A stretch of 64,000 bases of DNA from Trebonia kvetii (GTDB taxonomy: Bacteria > Actinomycetota > Actinomycetes > Streptosporangiales > Streptosporangiaceae). A model generated the notes under the pieces. The model was not told where the DNA came from. It worked only from the letters and a program-made list of their open reading frames with translations, and did no database searches. Shown piece after piece: positions 10,190 to 18,894 of this stretch. The position numbers and the translations under genes were made by a program. Each line of letters opens with the position of its first letter. The first letter of the stretch is position 1. The DNA lies in NCBI RefSeq assembly GCF_007827045.1, contig NZ_RPFW01000008.1, positions 310,001 to 374,000 of the forward strand, written 5' to 3'.

Positions 10190-10966
10190 CTAGGAGGACG
10201 GGTCGGCCGGGCCCGGGCCGTCGCTGGGCCAGCTGCCCTGGTCGGTGCCTGGCCAGCCGCCGGCGCTGGCGCCGTAACCGGGGCCTGCGCCGGGTTCGGC
10301 CCGCTGGCCGTGCGCGGCGGTGAGCCGGTAGTAGACCAGCGTCACGACCGCCGCGACGAACGGGGCCACCAGCCCGCCGGACACCAGGGAGGAGATGAAG
10401 CTCCGCCAGCCGTATGGCAGGGTGCGCAGGACCGCGCCCAGGACGATGTCGATCGCGATCAGGATCAGGAACACCAGGATGTACACGCCGAACACGTTCC
10501 ACGCGTATCCGCTCACCGTCCGCCAGCTGCGGCCGAACGACTCCAGCGCGCCCGCGCGGCCGATCACGATCTCCGGGATGATCAGCGACCAGAACGTGAG
10601 CAGGATCAGGCCGGGCACGATGATCAGGATGAACCCGATCCCGATGCCGATGCTGGCGAGGATCGAGGCCACCGCGACCGAGCCGAGGAACGGCAGCGCG
10701 GACGAGATGGTTGCGCGCAGGTCAAGGTCGACGCGCCCGTCGCGGACGTCCTGCACGGCGAGCACCAGCGCCGACTGCAGCAGGAAGACGCCGAACATCG
10801 TGAAGATCAGCCCGATGTACGCGCCCCACGCGCCGAGCCCCCAGCTCAGCAGCGCGTTGATGACGGCGATCACGAGGTAGATGGAGAAGGAGATGACCAT
10901 GAAGTGCGCGGCATGCCGCCGGTACAGCGCCCACGCCTCGCCAAGGACCCCTGATAGCGGACTCAT
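10190..10966 (-). CDS. Integral membrane protein with Gly/Pro-rich C-terminal tail
   Basis: 258 residues from ATG at 10966 (MSPLSGVLGEAWALYRRHAAHF). There are six or so hydrophobic segments, including FMVISFSIYLVIAVINALL, IGFILIIVPGLILLTFW and VFGVYILVFLILIAID. The cytoplasmic-like stretch VIGRAGALESFGRSWRTV resembles a motif in DUF975/glycerophosphodiester-phosphodiesterase membrane-domain-type proteins. The last 45 residues are Gly/Pro/Ala-rich without structure. No enzymatic motif is visible; possibly an envelope-associated scaffold. Confidence 0.75.
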   Translation of the reverse strand: MSPLSGVLGEAWALYRRHAAHFMVISFSIYLVIAVINALLSWGLGAWGAYIGLIFTMFGVFLLQSALVLAVQDVRDGRVDLDLRATISSALPFLGSVAVASILASIGIGIGFILIIVPGLILLTFWSLIIPEIVIGRAGALESFGRSWRTVSGYAWNVFGVYILVFLILIAIDIVLGAVLRTLPYGWRSFISSLVSGGLVAPFVAAVVTLVYYRLTAAHGQRAEPGAGPGYGASAGGWPGTDQGSWPSDGPGPADPSS

Positions 10967-11009
10967 ACCGGTATCGTAAGCGTCCGGCTGCTCCGCGTCA
11001 CCAGGCCAG

Positions 11010-11807
11010 CTAGTAGTAGATGAGCCCGACCGCGCCGCCGCCGGCGGTGATCGCGTCGCCGTTGACCGCGACGCTCTTCGGCGAGGCGAGGAACGCGACG
11101 ACGGCGGCGACCTCATCGGCGGTGACGATCCGCCCGATCGAGACCGAGGCCCCGATCTGCCGCTCGACCTCCGCCACGGACACCCCGGCGCGCTCGGCTC
11201 GCCCGGCGAGGATCTGCGGCGTCTTCTCCGTCACCGTGACGCCTGGGTGCACCACAGTCACGTTGATCCCGTCCCTGCCGAGCTCGTCCGCCAGGTTCTT
11301 GGTCAGCGCCGCGACCGCCACGTTCCGCACCGTCCCGGTGACCGACCCTGTCGACCGCGCGGCAAGCCCGCTGATGTTGATGATCCGCCCCCAGCGGGCC
11401 GCCCGCATTCCGGGTACGAAGGCCCGTGCGCAGCGCAGGTAGCCGAGCACCTTCACGTTGACCTGCTCGCCGAACTCGGCCGCGTCGAACCCGTCGATGC
11501 CGACGACCGCCCCGGTGTTGGGCCGCGCCGCCGCGTTCACCAGGATGTCCGCTCCGCCGAGACGGCGGTTCACCTCCGCCGCCATCGCGGCGACCGCGTC
11601 ATCGTCCCCGGTGTCGCACGGGACGCCGATCACCGTGCGCCCGGAGGCGGCGGTGAGCGCCCCGGCCGCCGCGTCCAGTGCCGCCGTGCCCCTGGCGATG
11701 AGCGCGACGTCGCAGCCCTCGGCCGCCAGTGCCCGCGCGATGGCGAGCCCGATGCCCCTGCTCCCGCCGGTGACGACGGCACGCTTCCCGGTCAGCTCGA
11801 GATCCAT
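11010..11807 (-). CDS. SDR-fold protein lacking the YxxxK catalytic pair
   Basis: 265-residue Rossmann protein with an intact cofactor motif TGGSRGIGLAIARALA, the NAAA motif after strand 4 and the catalytic-Ser strand INISGLAARSTGS. The segment where YxxxK should lie reads TGTVRNVAVAALTKNLADEL, so Tyr and Lys are replaced (by Gly and Asn in the simplest alignment). C-terminal VHPGVT is normal. It probably binds NAD(P) but is not expected to act as a classical reductase. The related actinobacterial subfamily seems to conserve RNVAVAALTK, suggesting a real alternative role. Confidence 0.85.
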   Translation of the reverse strand: MDLELTGKRAVVTGGSRGIGLAIARALAAEGCDVALIARGTAALDAAAGALTAASGRTVIGVPCDTGDDDAVAAMAAEVNRRLGGADILVNAAARPNTGAVVGIDGFDAAEFGEQVNVKVLGYLRCARAFVPGMRAARWGRIINISGLAARSTGSVTGTVRNVAVAALTKNLADELGRDGINVTVVHPGVTVTEKTPQILAGRAERAGVSVAEVERQIGASVSIGRIVTADEVAAVVAFLASPKSVAVNGDAITAGGGAVGLIYY

Positions 11808-12057
11808 GGTCCGATCCTCTCACCAGGAAACCCACCATCGGGGGTCCGCCAGTGCGTGCGATGACCGGCCGGGCGGGAGCAATAGTAAAGAAGTTATTAG
11901 GAACTTTCCCCGGCGAATACGGCGTCATTGCGGCGTTTTGAGAAATCTTCTGGGTTACTAATTTGTGACCAAGGTTCCTCCGACCCCGCGGCGACAGGTC
12001 TGTTAGCGTCGCTCGGGTTGCGGCTGATCACGCCGCTGTTCCGGGGACGAGGAGAAC

Positions 12058-15000
12058 ATGGCACAACGCAGGCTCTTGTCCGTCTTGGCCGTGTCGGCCG
12101 CCGCAGCCGCCCTCGCCGGCGGAATCCCGGCGATCGCCAGCGCGGTCAGCGCGGGTTCGGCGGGCAGCACCGGCGTGACAATGCTGACGTCGGCGCAGGT
12201 CGCGAAGCTGTCGCAGAACGTCGACAAGCCAGTGATCGTGATCATGAAGAGCCAGGCCGCCCAGGTGCCGGTGAGCAGCTCGGCCGCGGTGACCAGCAGG
12301 ACGGCCGCGGTGAAGGCGAACCAGTCCTCGCTCGTCGGCGAACTGCAGCAAGTGGCCGCCAAGCACATCAAGCAGTTCACCCTGGTCAACTCGCTCTCGG
12401 CCACCGTCTCGGCGCTTGAGGCGCAGCGCCTCGCGGCGGACCCCGCGGTGGCGGCGGTGATCCCGGACACCACGTTCACCATCACGGACCCGGCGGCCAT
12501 GCAGCCCGCGGCGACGGCGAGCCCCGCGCGCACCACCTCGCTTCCGCTGCACAGCATCCCCGGCGCCTGCGCGACGAGCAAGAGCAAGGCACAGACCGTG
12601 CCGGAAGGCCTCGCGCTGACTGGCACCAAGTCGGCACATTCCCTCGGCTTCACCGGGGCCGGCGTCAAGGTGGCGTACATCGCCGACGGCCTGGACCCGA
12701 AGAACGTGAACTTCATCAGGAAGAACGGCACCTCGGTCTTCACTGCCTACAAGGACTTCACCGGGGACGGCCCGACCGCGCCGACCACCGCCGGCGAGGC
12801 GTTCCTCGACGCGAACACCATCGCCGGGCAGGGCACCAACATCTACAACGTCAATGGCTTCTCCGCTCAGGGCTACCCCGGCGGCTGCTTCATCAAGATC
12901 CAGGGCGTGGCACCCGGCGCCTCCCTTGTCGGCCTTGATGTCTTCTCCGGCGACCAGGCGCACCCCTACGTGACCACCACGTCGACGATCGCGCAGGCGA
13001 TCAACTACGCGGTCGAGACCGCCAAGGTGAACGTGCTCAACGAGTCGTTCGGCGGCAACGCGCTCCCGGACAGCGCCGCCGACGCGATCAAGATCTTCGA
13101 CGAGGCGGCCATCAAGGCCGGCGTCGTGGTCAGCGTCTCCACCGGCGACGCCGGCACCGCGAACACCATCGGCTCGCCGTCCAGCGACCCGAACGTCATC
13201 TCGGTCGGCGCGACCACGCAGTTCCAGGCGATGGCCCAGGCCAACATCGGCGGCGCGCGCTACTTCGCGTCCAAGGGCTGGCTGAACAACAACATCAGCT
13301 CCTTCAGCTCCGCCGGCTTCAACGAGGCGGGCGGGACCGTCAACCTGGTCGCGCCCGGCGACCTGAGCTGGGCCTCCTGCGACGCGAACACGAAGTACTC
13401 CGAGTGCACCAACAACCTCGGCAAGCCGAGCGTGATCGAGGAGGCGGGCGGCACCAGCGAGTCCGCTCCGTTCGTGTCCGGCGCCGCCGCCCTCGTGATG
13501 CAGGCGTACAAGAAGACTCACGGCGGCTTCCCCAGCCCGGCCGTGGTCAAGCGGATCCTGCTGTCCACCGCCACCGACCTTGGCGCCCCGGCGCAAGAGC
13601 AGGGCTCCGGCCTGCTCAACAGCCTCAAGGCCGTCCAGATGGCCGAGTCCTACGGGCACTCGGGCCGCACCGGGTCGACCGTGGCCGTCTCGGCGGCCCA
13701 GCTCACCGACAACAGCCTGCCGGGCGTGGTCAAGCACTACTTCGTGACTTTCACCAACGAGGGCACGAAGGCGCAGACGGTCAAGGCGGCCGGCCGCGCA
13801 CTCGGCGCGGACACCGTGCTCGGGAACGGCACCGTGACGCTGAGCGACTCCGCGAGTAACCAGTACGCGGCGGACACTGGCAGCAAGGTGAACTACGCGG
13901 TATTCAAGTTCCACGTTCCCGCGGGCCAGGGTCGCCTCGCCGTATCGATCGCGTACGCCTCGAACCCGAACAACACCTTCCTGCCGGTCAACCTCACCCT
14001 GGTGGACCCGAACGGCAAGCTGGCCGCCGAGTCCGAGCCGCAGGGCGCGGGCAACTACGGCAACGTGGATGTGCGCGCTCCGGCCGCGGGCCTGTGGACG
14101 GCGATCGCTTCCGGCTACCCGGCAAGCCTAGGCGGCTACAACGGCAAGGTCGTCTGGCATGCGGTGAGCGAGAAGTTCATCTCGTTCGGCAGTGTCCAGC
14201 CGGGTCCCTTCACCCTGTCGCCCGGCCAGTCGAGGAACATCCAGTTCACCCTGACGACGCCGGCCAACCCCGGTGACACGGCCGGCTCGCTGGTGGTCAG
14301 CTCAAGCCTGGGGGGGAAGACCTCGATCCCGGTGATCGTGCGCTCCCAGGTCAACGTCGCCACCGGCGGCAAGTTCACCGGTACGCTCACCGGCGGCAAC
14401 GGCCGCGGCGCGCTCGGCACCGGCGACTACTACTCGTTCAACGTCCCCTCGGGCACCAAGCAGGTCACAGTCCAGCTCGCGATGCACAACAACCCGGGCA
14501 TCGGCAACGTGATCGGCGCCTACCTGGTCGCGCCGGACGGCAACGCGGTGGCCTACGGTCAGAACTACGCGCTGACCGGTGCCGAGGTCGGCGTCACCAA
14601 CCCGACGCTCACCGTCAGCGCGCTCAACCCGGTCGGCGGCCTGTGGACGCTGGTCATCGCGTTCGCCGAGCCGGTCGCGGGGACAGAGGTGTCCGACTCC
14701 TACGCGGGCATCGTGTCCTTCACCAGCGCGGCGGCGACCGCGGTGCCCACCACGCCGCTGCCGGCAGGCGGGCAGACGCTGGCCGGCGGGACCCCGGTCC
14801 TCGTCCCGGTGACGATCACCAACACCTCCAACGCGCCGCAGGACTACTTCTTCGACGCGCGGACGAACATGTCAGCGACCATGACGCTGGCGCCGGTCGA
14901 TTTCGGCACGAACACGGCGTTCGCCAAGGCGTCGAACAAGACGACGCTGCCGCTGTCGGCGAACGCCACCCAGGCGTTCTACTTCGTGCCGACGCACACC

Positions 15001-15531
15001 TCATCGGTCGCGGTGAAGCAGACCTCCACCATCCCCGCGATGACGGACCTGACCACCGTGACCGGCGGTGACCCGGACAGCGGCCTGGCCGGCCTGTCCA
15101 AGGGGTCGCTGTGCGCCAAGTCGGTCTCGGAGGCCTACACGCCGTCCGGTGGCTGGGTGACCTCGGGCGCCTGGTCGGTCGGGCCGACCGAGTGCGGACC
15201 GTTCAACTCGCTCGTCAAGGCAAACGGCACGGCGACCGACACGCTGACCGTCAAGGCGGCGGCGTTCGACAGCACCGTGACCAGTGCGACCGGCGACTTC
15301 GAGCAGCTGGCGACGAGCGCGGCGGCGGGCAGTGCGGCCATCAACCAGGCCGTCGAGCTCCAGCCGGGGCAGTCCGTCACGGTCAACGTGACGATCACGC
15401 CGTCCGGCACCGCGGGCACCGTGCACACCGGCACGCTCTACCTGGACGCGCTGCAGAGCGGCGTACCGCCGTATGGCCAGATTGCCGCCGACGAGGTGGT
15501 GGCCCTGCCGTATTCCTACACCGTCGGGTAG
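12058..15531 (+). CDS. Large secreted subtilase-fold protease with sedolisin-like active-site residues
   Basis: 1157 residues with signal peptide (MAQRRLLSVLAVSAAAAALAGG...ASA). An inhibitor-I9-like propeptide (about 45-145) is followed by a subtilase domain (about 180-530) and beta-rich C-terminal domains including a PPC-like segment (GDYYSFNVPSG...). The usual subtilisin D-H-S set is altered. The Asp strand reads VAYIADGLD with Ala at the normal position. The GHGTHVAGTIAG position reads GEAFLDANTIAG (Glu247, Asp251). The oxyanion Asn position is Asp364 (STGDAG). Ser467 is retained in GGTSESAPFVSG. Start ATG 12058 follows GAGGAG. The upstream 250 bases hold no gene, but an A+T-rich promoter-like stretch with GGAACTTTCC near 11900. 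Confidence 0.88.
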   Translation: MAQRRLLSVLAVSAAAAALAGGIPAIASAVSAGSAGSTGVTMLTSAQVAKLSQNVDKPVIVIMKSQAAQVPVSSSAAVTSRTAAVKANQSSLVGELQQVAAKHIKQFTLVNSLSATVSALEAQRLAADPAVAAVIPDTTFTITDPAAMQPAATASPARTTSLPLHSIPGACATSKSKAQTVPEGLALTGTKSAHSLGFTGAGVKVAYIADGLDPKNVNFIRKNGTSVFTAYKDFTGDGPTAPTTAGEAFLDANTIAGQGTNIYNVNGFSAQGYPGGCFIKIQGVAPGASLVGLDVFSGDQAHPYVTTTSTIAQAINYAVETAKVNVLNESFGGNALPDSAADAIKIFDEAAIKAGVVVSVSTGDAGTANTIGSPSSDPNVISVGATTQFQAMAQANIGGARYFASKGWLNNNISSFSSAGFNEAGGTVNLVAPGDLSWASCDANTKYSECTNNLGKPSVIEEAGGTSESAPFVSGAAALVMQAYKKTHGGFPSPAVVKRILLSTATDLGAPAQEQGSGLLNSLKAVQMAESYGHSGRTGSTVAVSAAQLTDNSLPGVVKHYFVTFTNEGTKAQTVKAAGRALGADTVLGNGTVTLSDSASNQYAADTGSKVNYAVFKFHVPAGQGRLAVSIAYASNPNNTFLPVNLTLVDPNGKLAAESEPQGAGNYGNVDVRAPAAGLWTAIASGYPASLGGYNGKVVWHAVSEKFISFGSVQPGPFTLSPGQSRNIQFTLTTPANPGDTAGSLVVSSSLGGKTSIPVIVRSQVNVATGGKFTGTLTGGNGRGALGTGDYYSFNVPSGTKQVTVQLAMHNNPGIGNVIGAYLVAPDGNAVAYGQNYALTGAEVGVTNPTLTVSALNPVGGLWTLVIAFAEPVAGTEVSDSYAGIVSFTSAAATAVPTTPLPAGGQTLAGGTPVLVPVTITNTSNAPQDYFFDARTNMSATMTLAPVDFGTNTAFAKASNKTTLPLSANATQAFYFVPTHTSSVAVKQTSTIPAMTDLTTVTGGDPDSGLAGLSKGSLCAKSVSEAYTPSGGWVTSGAWSVGPTECGPFNSLVKANGTATDTLTVKAAAFDSTVTSATGDFEQLATSAAAGSAAINQAVELQPGQSVTVNVTITPSGTAGTVHTGTLYLDALQSGVPPYGQIAADEVVALPYSYTVG

Positions 15532-15692
15532 TCACTCCGGCATTGACACGGAGCCCCTCGTCCGCGGCCACGCGGGCGGGGGGCTTCCGCGTTTCGCCGT
15601 ATGGAGGAAACCGCACCCGTTCCGGATAATTCTGCTAGGCCATGCAACCCGAGCGAGCCTGACCGGTGTCTTCACTGGCGAAGGAGGTGGCC

Positions 15693-16220
15693 GTGAGCAC
15701 CACTGCTGACACAGAGTTCGGCGACTTCATGCGCGGCCGCTGGCCCGCGATGGTCAGGCTCGCGTACGCGCTGACCGGCGACGCGGGACACGCCGAGGAC
15801 GTCGCTCAGGCCGCGTTCGCCCGCGCCTACGCGTCGTGGGGCCGGGTCAGGCGGGCAGGCGACCCGGACGCGTACGTGCGGCGCATCCTGATCAACGAGA
15901 ACCGCAAGCGGTTCCGCAAGCACCGGGTGCCCGAGGACCTGCACGGCGACCTGGCGGGCGCGCTCGCCGGCCACACCGCGCCAGGCCAGCAGGGACCAGA
16001 GGAACGGCAAGCGCTGCTCGACGCGCTGAACCGGCTCGGCCCGCGGCAGCGCGCCGTGGTGGTGCTCCGCTACTGGCTCGACCTGTCGGAGGCGGAGACC
16101 GCGGCCACGCTGAACTGTTCCGTCGGCACCGTGAAGAGCCAGGCGTCCCGCGCACTCGCCACCCTGCGCAAGGACGCCACCACCGGCGATCAGGACATCG
16201 TGGAAGGGGGCAGGCGATGA
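15693..16220 (+). CDS. SigE-family ECF RNA polymerase sigma factor
   Basis: 175 residues. Region 2 (FMRGRWPAMVRLAYALTG, AEDVAQAAFARAYASW) is followed by a short linker and region 4 (LGPRQRAVVVLRYWLDLSE, then LNCSVGTVKSQASRAL, the helix-turn-helix that reads the -35). GTG at 15693 was chosen because GGAGG lies about eight bases before it; the earlier GTG at 15666 reads through that site. It directs core polymerase to a small regulon. Its stop overlaps the next gene (ATGA), which is the likely regulator or co-expressed partner. Confidence 0.9.
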   Translation: MSTTADTEFGDFMRGRWPAMVRLAYALTGDAGHAEDVAQAAFARAYASWGRVRRAGDPDAYVRRILINENRKRFRKHRVPEDLHGDLAGALAGHTAPGQQGPEERQALLDALNRLGPRQRAVVVLRYWLDLSEAETAATLNCSVGTVKSQASRALATLRKDATTGDQDIVEGGRR

Positions 16221-17473
16221 CCGAGCTCAAGGACGACCTGAACCGGGCGCTGCGCTCGGTGACGTTCGGCGATGCGCCGGTGGAGCGGGCGATCCGCGGC
16301 GGCCGCAGGCTGCGCAACCGTCGCCGCCTCACCGCGCTTGCGTCCGCCGTCGCGATTGTGGCGGTGGCGGCCGGCTATCCCGCGCTGACGCGCAACGCGG
16401 CGTCGCCACCGCCCGTGACGGGCCAGACGCCGTCGCCGTCGCACGCGGCAGCACTGCACCGCGACCCGGCCATCACCAGCAGGCCGGGCACCGACGTCGC
16501 CAATAGCGGCGTTATCGCGCGGGGGACGATCGGCGGTGCCCAGTGGTCCGTCGCCATCAGCAGCAGCTTCAGCGCCCATGACCAGGCCTGCTACACCGGC
16601 TTCGTCGGGACGGGCACCGGTCCCGCCGCGCGGTCGGCCGGCCAGGTGGTGTCGACGTGCGCGCCAGACCTGGCGTCGCTCGTCGCCTACGCGCCGCACG
16701 ACCCGGCGGGCATCGTCGGGGCCACCGGCAACGCCAGCGGCAGCACGACCACGTACGACGCCGCACTCGGCGCGGTCGCTCCCGATGTCACCTATCTCGT
16801 CCTGCGCTTCACCGACGGCCAGGAGCTCAAGCTGATTCCCGTCACCTATCGAAGCCACCGTTACGTCGCGTGGCTGGCACCTGCCTCGATGTCCGTCGCC
16901 AGCCTCTCCGCGCATCTCGGCAGCCCGCGCGCGGACGGCGGGCAGATCATGACCGCGGTCCCGTTCGACGCGCCGGACGGCCTGCCGGTATTCGGGCTGT
17001 GGCTCAAGTCGAGTCAGGCCGTGCCGCCGCGGGCGGACGGCGTCATCGGCGGCGGGACGCAAGGCGGCCGCGTCTGGGCGGAGACCGCCTACCAGGGTCC
17101 CTGGGGTACCTGCTTCTCCTACACGCCAGGAGACCTCGAGTGCGTGCCGCTCGCCAGGCTCGGCACCACGCAGGTGCTCGGCGGCTGGGGTGGCACCGAC
17201 GCGTCGCCGGTGTTCGGCTCGGCCGCGCCTGGGGTAGCGGAACTGGCGATCACGCTCTCCGACGGCACCGCCGTCGGGGTGACCCCGGTCGCGCTCGGCA
17301 ACGAGCGGCTGTTCGCGTTCTGGATCGGCAAGGGCCTGTGGCCGACCGGGTGGGCCGCGTTCGACACCACGGGCAAGCGGATAGGCACCGGCTCGGTGGT
17401 CAAGAGGATAGGCAACGGCTCGTCCGCGTCGGGCTCCGCGACGCCGAAGCCGGGTTCATCAAGCGTCGGCTGA
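16217..17473 (+). CDS. Single-pass membrane protein coupled to the sigma factor (putative anti-sigma/sensor)
   Basis: 418 residues starting MTELKDDLNRALRSVTFGDAP. There is one transmembrane segment (about residues 41-58, LTALASAVAIVAVAAGYPAL) after a basic RRLRNRRR stretch, then a long Ser/Gly/Pro-rich extracytoplasmic domain with beta-type sequence and two Cys (CYTGFVG, VSTCAPD). The cytoplasmic N-terminus is about 40 residues and carries no recognisable zinc-binding HxxxCxxC motif. Four-base overlap with the sigma gene indicates coupling. An anti-sigma function follows from gene arrangement, not from a motif. Confidence 0.7.
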   Translation: MTELKDDLNRALRSVTFGDAPVERAIRGGRRLRNRRRLTALASAVAIVAVAAGYPALTRNAASPPPVTGQTPSPSHAAALHRDPAITSRPGTDVANSGVIARGTIGGAQWSVAISSSFSAHDQACYTGFVGTGTGPAARSAGQVVSTCAPDLASLVAYAPHDPAGIVGATGNASGSTTTYDAALGAVAPDVTYLVLRFTDGQELKLIPVTYRSHRYVAWLAPASMSVASLSAHLGSPRADGGQIMTAVPFDAPDGLPVFGLWLKSSQAVPPRADGVIGGGTQGGRVWAETAYQGPWGTCFSYTPGDLECVPLARLGTTQVLGGWGGTDASPVFGSAAPGVAELAITLSDGTAVGVTPVALGNERLFAFWIGKGLWPTGWAAFDTTGKRIGTGSVVKRIGNGSSASGSATPKPGSSSVG

Positions 17474-17566
17474 GCCCCGCGTTAACATCGCGCGAACCCC
17501 CTGTCCGCCCCGCATCCGGCCGGTTAGCCTGGTGCCGGAACCAGGGCCGCGGACGGGGGTTCGGCG

Positions 17567-18880
17567 ATGAGCAGACTGAGTTACGGCTCCGTGCAGCCCG
17601 CGGTGGCGCAGACGGACCTGGCCACGGTCGCGCGGTACATGTTCTGGCTGATGTTCCGCAACGTCGCCTCCGACGGCCTGGTCTTCGAGGACCCGGTCAA
17701 TCCCGGGATCGTGTCCGTACCCGGTTGCGTGCTCGCCTCACCGTCCTGGGAGAACAGCGCAACCCACGTCACGCAGGACTACGTGTACCACTGGACCCGC
17801 GACGCGGCGATCGTCGCGCTCGAGCTGGCCTGGGCGTACGCGGCGGGCACGCTGCCCGACAACCAGCCGCTCATCGACTACATCCAGTTCTCCCGCACCT
17901 GCCAGCAGTCGGCAGGCGACTTCGACCGCGCCTGCTTCTACATCGACGGCACGCAGCGCCCGTGGACCAACCAGACCGACGGCCCTGCCCTGCAGACCCT
18001 GGCGGCGCTCGCCATGTACCGGCAGCTCGACGCGCCCGCCCAGGCGATCGCGGTGCAGCTCATCGACGCGAACCTGAACTTCCTCAGCGCCGCCCACTCC
18101 GGGCAGACCTGCAACCTGTGGGAAGAGGAGTACGGCTACTCCTTCTTCGCCCGCTCCGCGCAGCTGCGCTGCTTCCAGGCGGTCGCCGCCAACACCATCG
18201 GCCTCACCGTGCCCGGCTGGCTGCCCGGCGCGCTCAGCTGGCTCATCTCCGCGCTCGACAGCCACTGGAATGGCGAGGTGTACCAGTCGGTGCTGCCCGT
18301 CCCGTCGGACTACCGCGCTCCCTACGACCCCAACATCGACATCATCCAGGCCGCGATCTACGGCGCCGAGTCGGTGACCGACCCGCGGCTGCTCGCCACC
18401 GCGGCCAGCCTCCGCGCCCAGTGGGCCGACCCCGCGTCGAAGTACTACTACCCGGTCAACGGCGCCGACGCGGCGCGCGGACTCGGCCCGATGCTCGGCC
18501 GCTACCCGGGCGACGTCTACGACGGCGACACCGACGACCAGGCCGGCGACCACCCGTGGGCGCTGTGCACAGCCAACTTCGCCGAGCTGTACTACCGCCT
18601 CGCCGCCAAGATCTCATCATCCAGAACGGTTCCGGCTGACTCGCTCAGCGCCACGTTTCTCTCCCAAGTCGGGGTGACCGCGGCGACGCCACCGCTTGAC
18701 GCGGCCGCGGCGCTGCGGTCGGCGGGCGACGAGATGCTCCAGGCCATCGTCTACCACAGCGACCACCTGGAGCTGAGCGACGCGGTCACCGGCTTCGAGA
18801 AGTCGGTCGCCAACCTGTCCTGGTCCTACGCCGCGTTCCTTTCCGCGGTCCGGGCGAGGACGGCGCCGGCGGCCGTTTAG
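17567..18880 (+). CDS. GH15 glucoamylase
   Basis: 437-residue (alpha/alpha)6-barrel glucan 1,4-alpha-glucosidase, closer in motif to fungal-type enzymes. The substrate loop DYVYHWTRDAA and WTNQTDGPALQTLA appear early. General acid Glu lies in CNLWEEEYGYSFFARSAQ. The C-terminal base region HLELSDAVTGFEKS plus NLSWSYAAFLSA matches the conserved (E)-x(n)-TG..LTWSYAA motif. No signal peptide is visible, so it may be cytosolic and act on imported maltodextrin or glycogen. Start ATG at 17567. Confidence 0.88.
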   Translation: MSRLSYGSVQPAVAQTDLATVARYMFWLMFRNVASDGLVFEDPVNPGIVSVPGCVLASPSWENSATHVTQDYVYHWTRDAAIVALELAWAYAAGTLPDNQPLIDYIQFSRTCQQSAGDFDRACFYIDGTQRPWTNQTDGPALQTLAALAMYRQLDAPAQAIAVQLIDANLNFLSAAHSGQTCNLWEEEYGYSFFARSAQLRCFQAVAANTIGLTVPGWLPGALSWLISALDSHWNGEVYQSVLPVPSDYRAPYDPNIDIIQAAIYGAESVTDPRLLATAASLRAQWADPASKYYYPVNGADAARGLGPMLGRYPGDVYDGDTDDQAGDHPWALCTANFAELYYRLAAKISSSRTVPADSLSATFLSQVGVTAATPPLDAAAALRSAGDEMLQAIVYHSDHLELSDAVTGFEKSVANLSWSYAAFLSAVRARTAPAAV

Positions 18881-18894
18881 TCCCGGCGCCCAGG

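Noticed and set aside
12028-13914. 628-codon minus-strand frame opposite the protease gene
   Set aside because: Arg/Val/Asp/His-rich shadow of a high-GC gene with no motif or ribosome-binding site; the plus-strand protein has clear domains.
16657-18639. 660-codon plus-strand frame overlapping the sigma-linked protein and glucoamylase genes
   Set aside because: Arg/Gly/His-rich out-of-frame reading of two well-supported genes.
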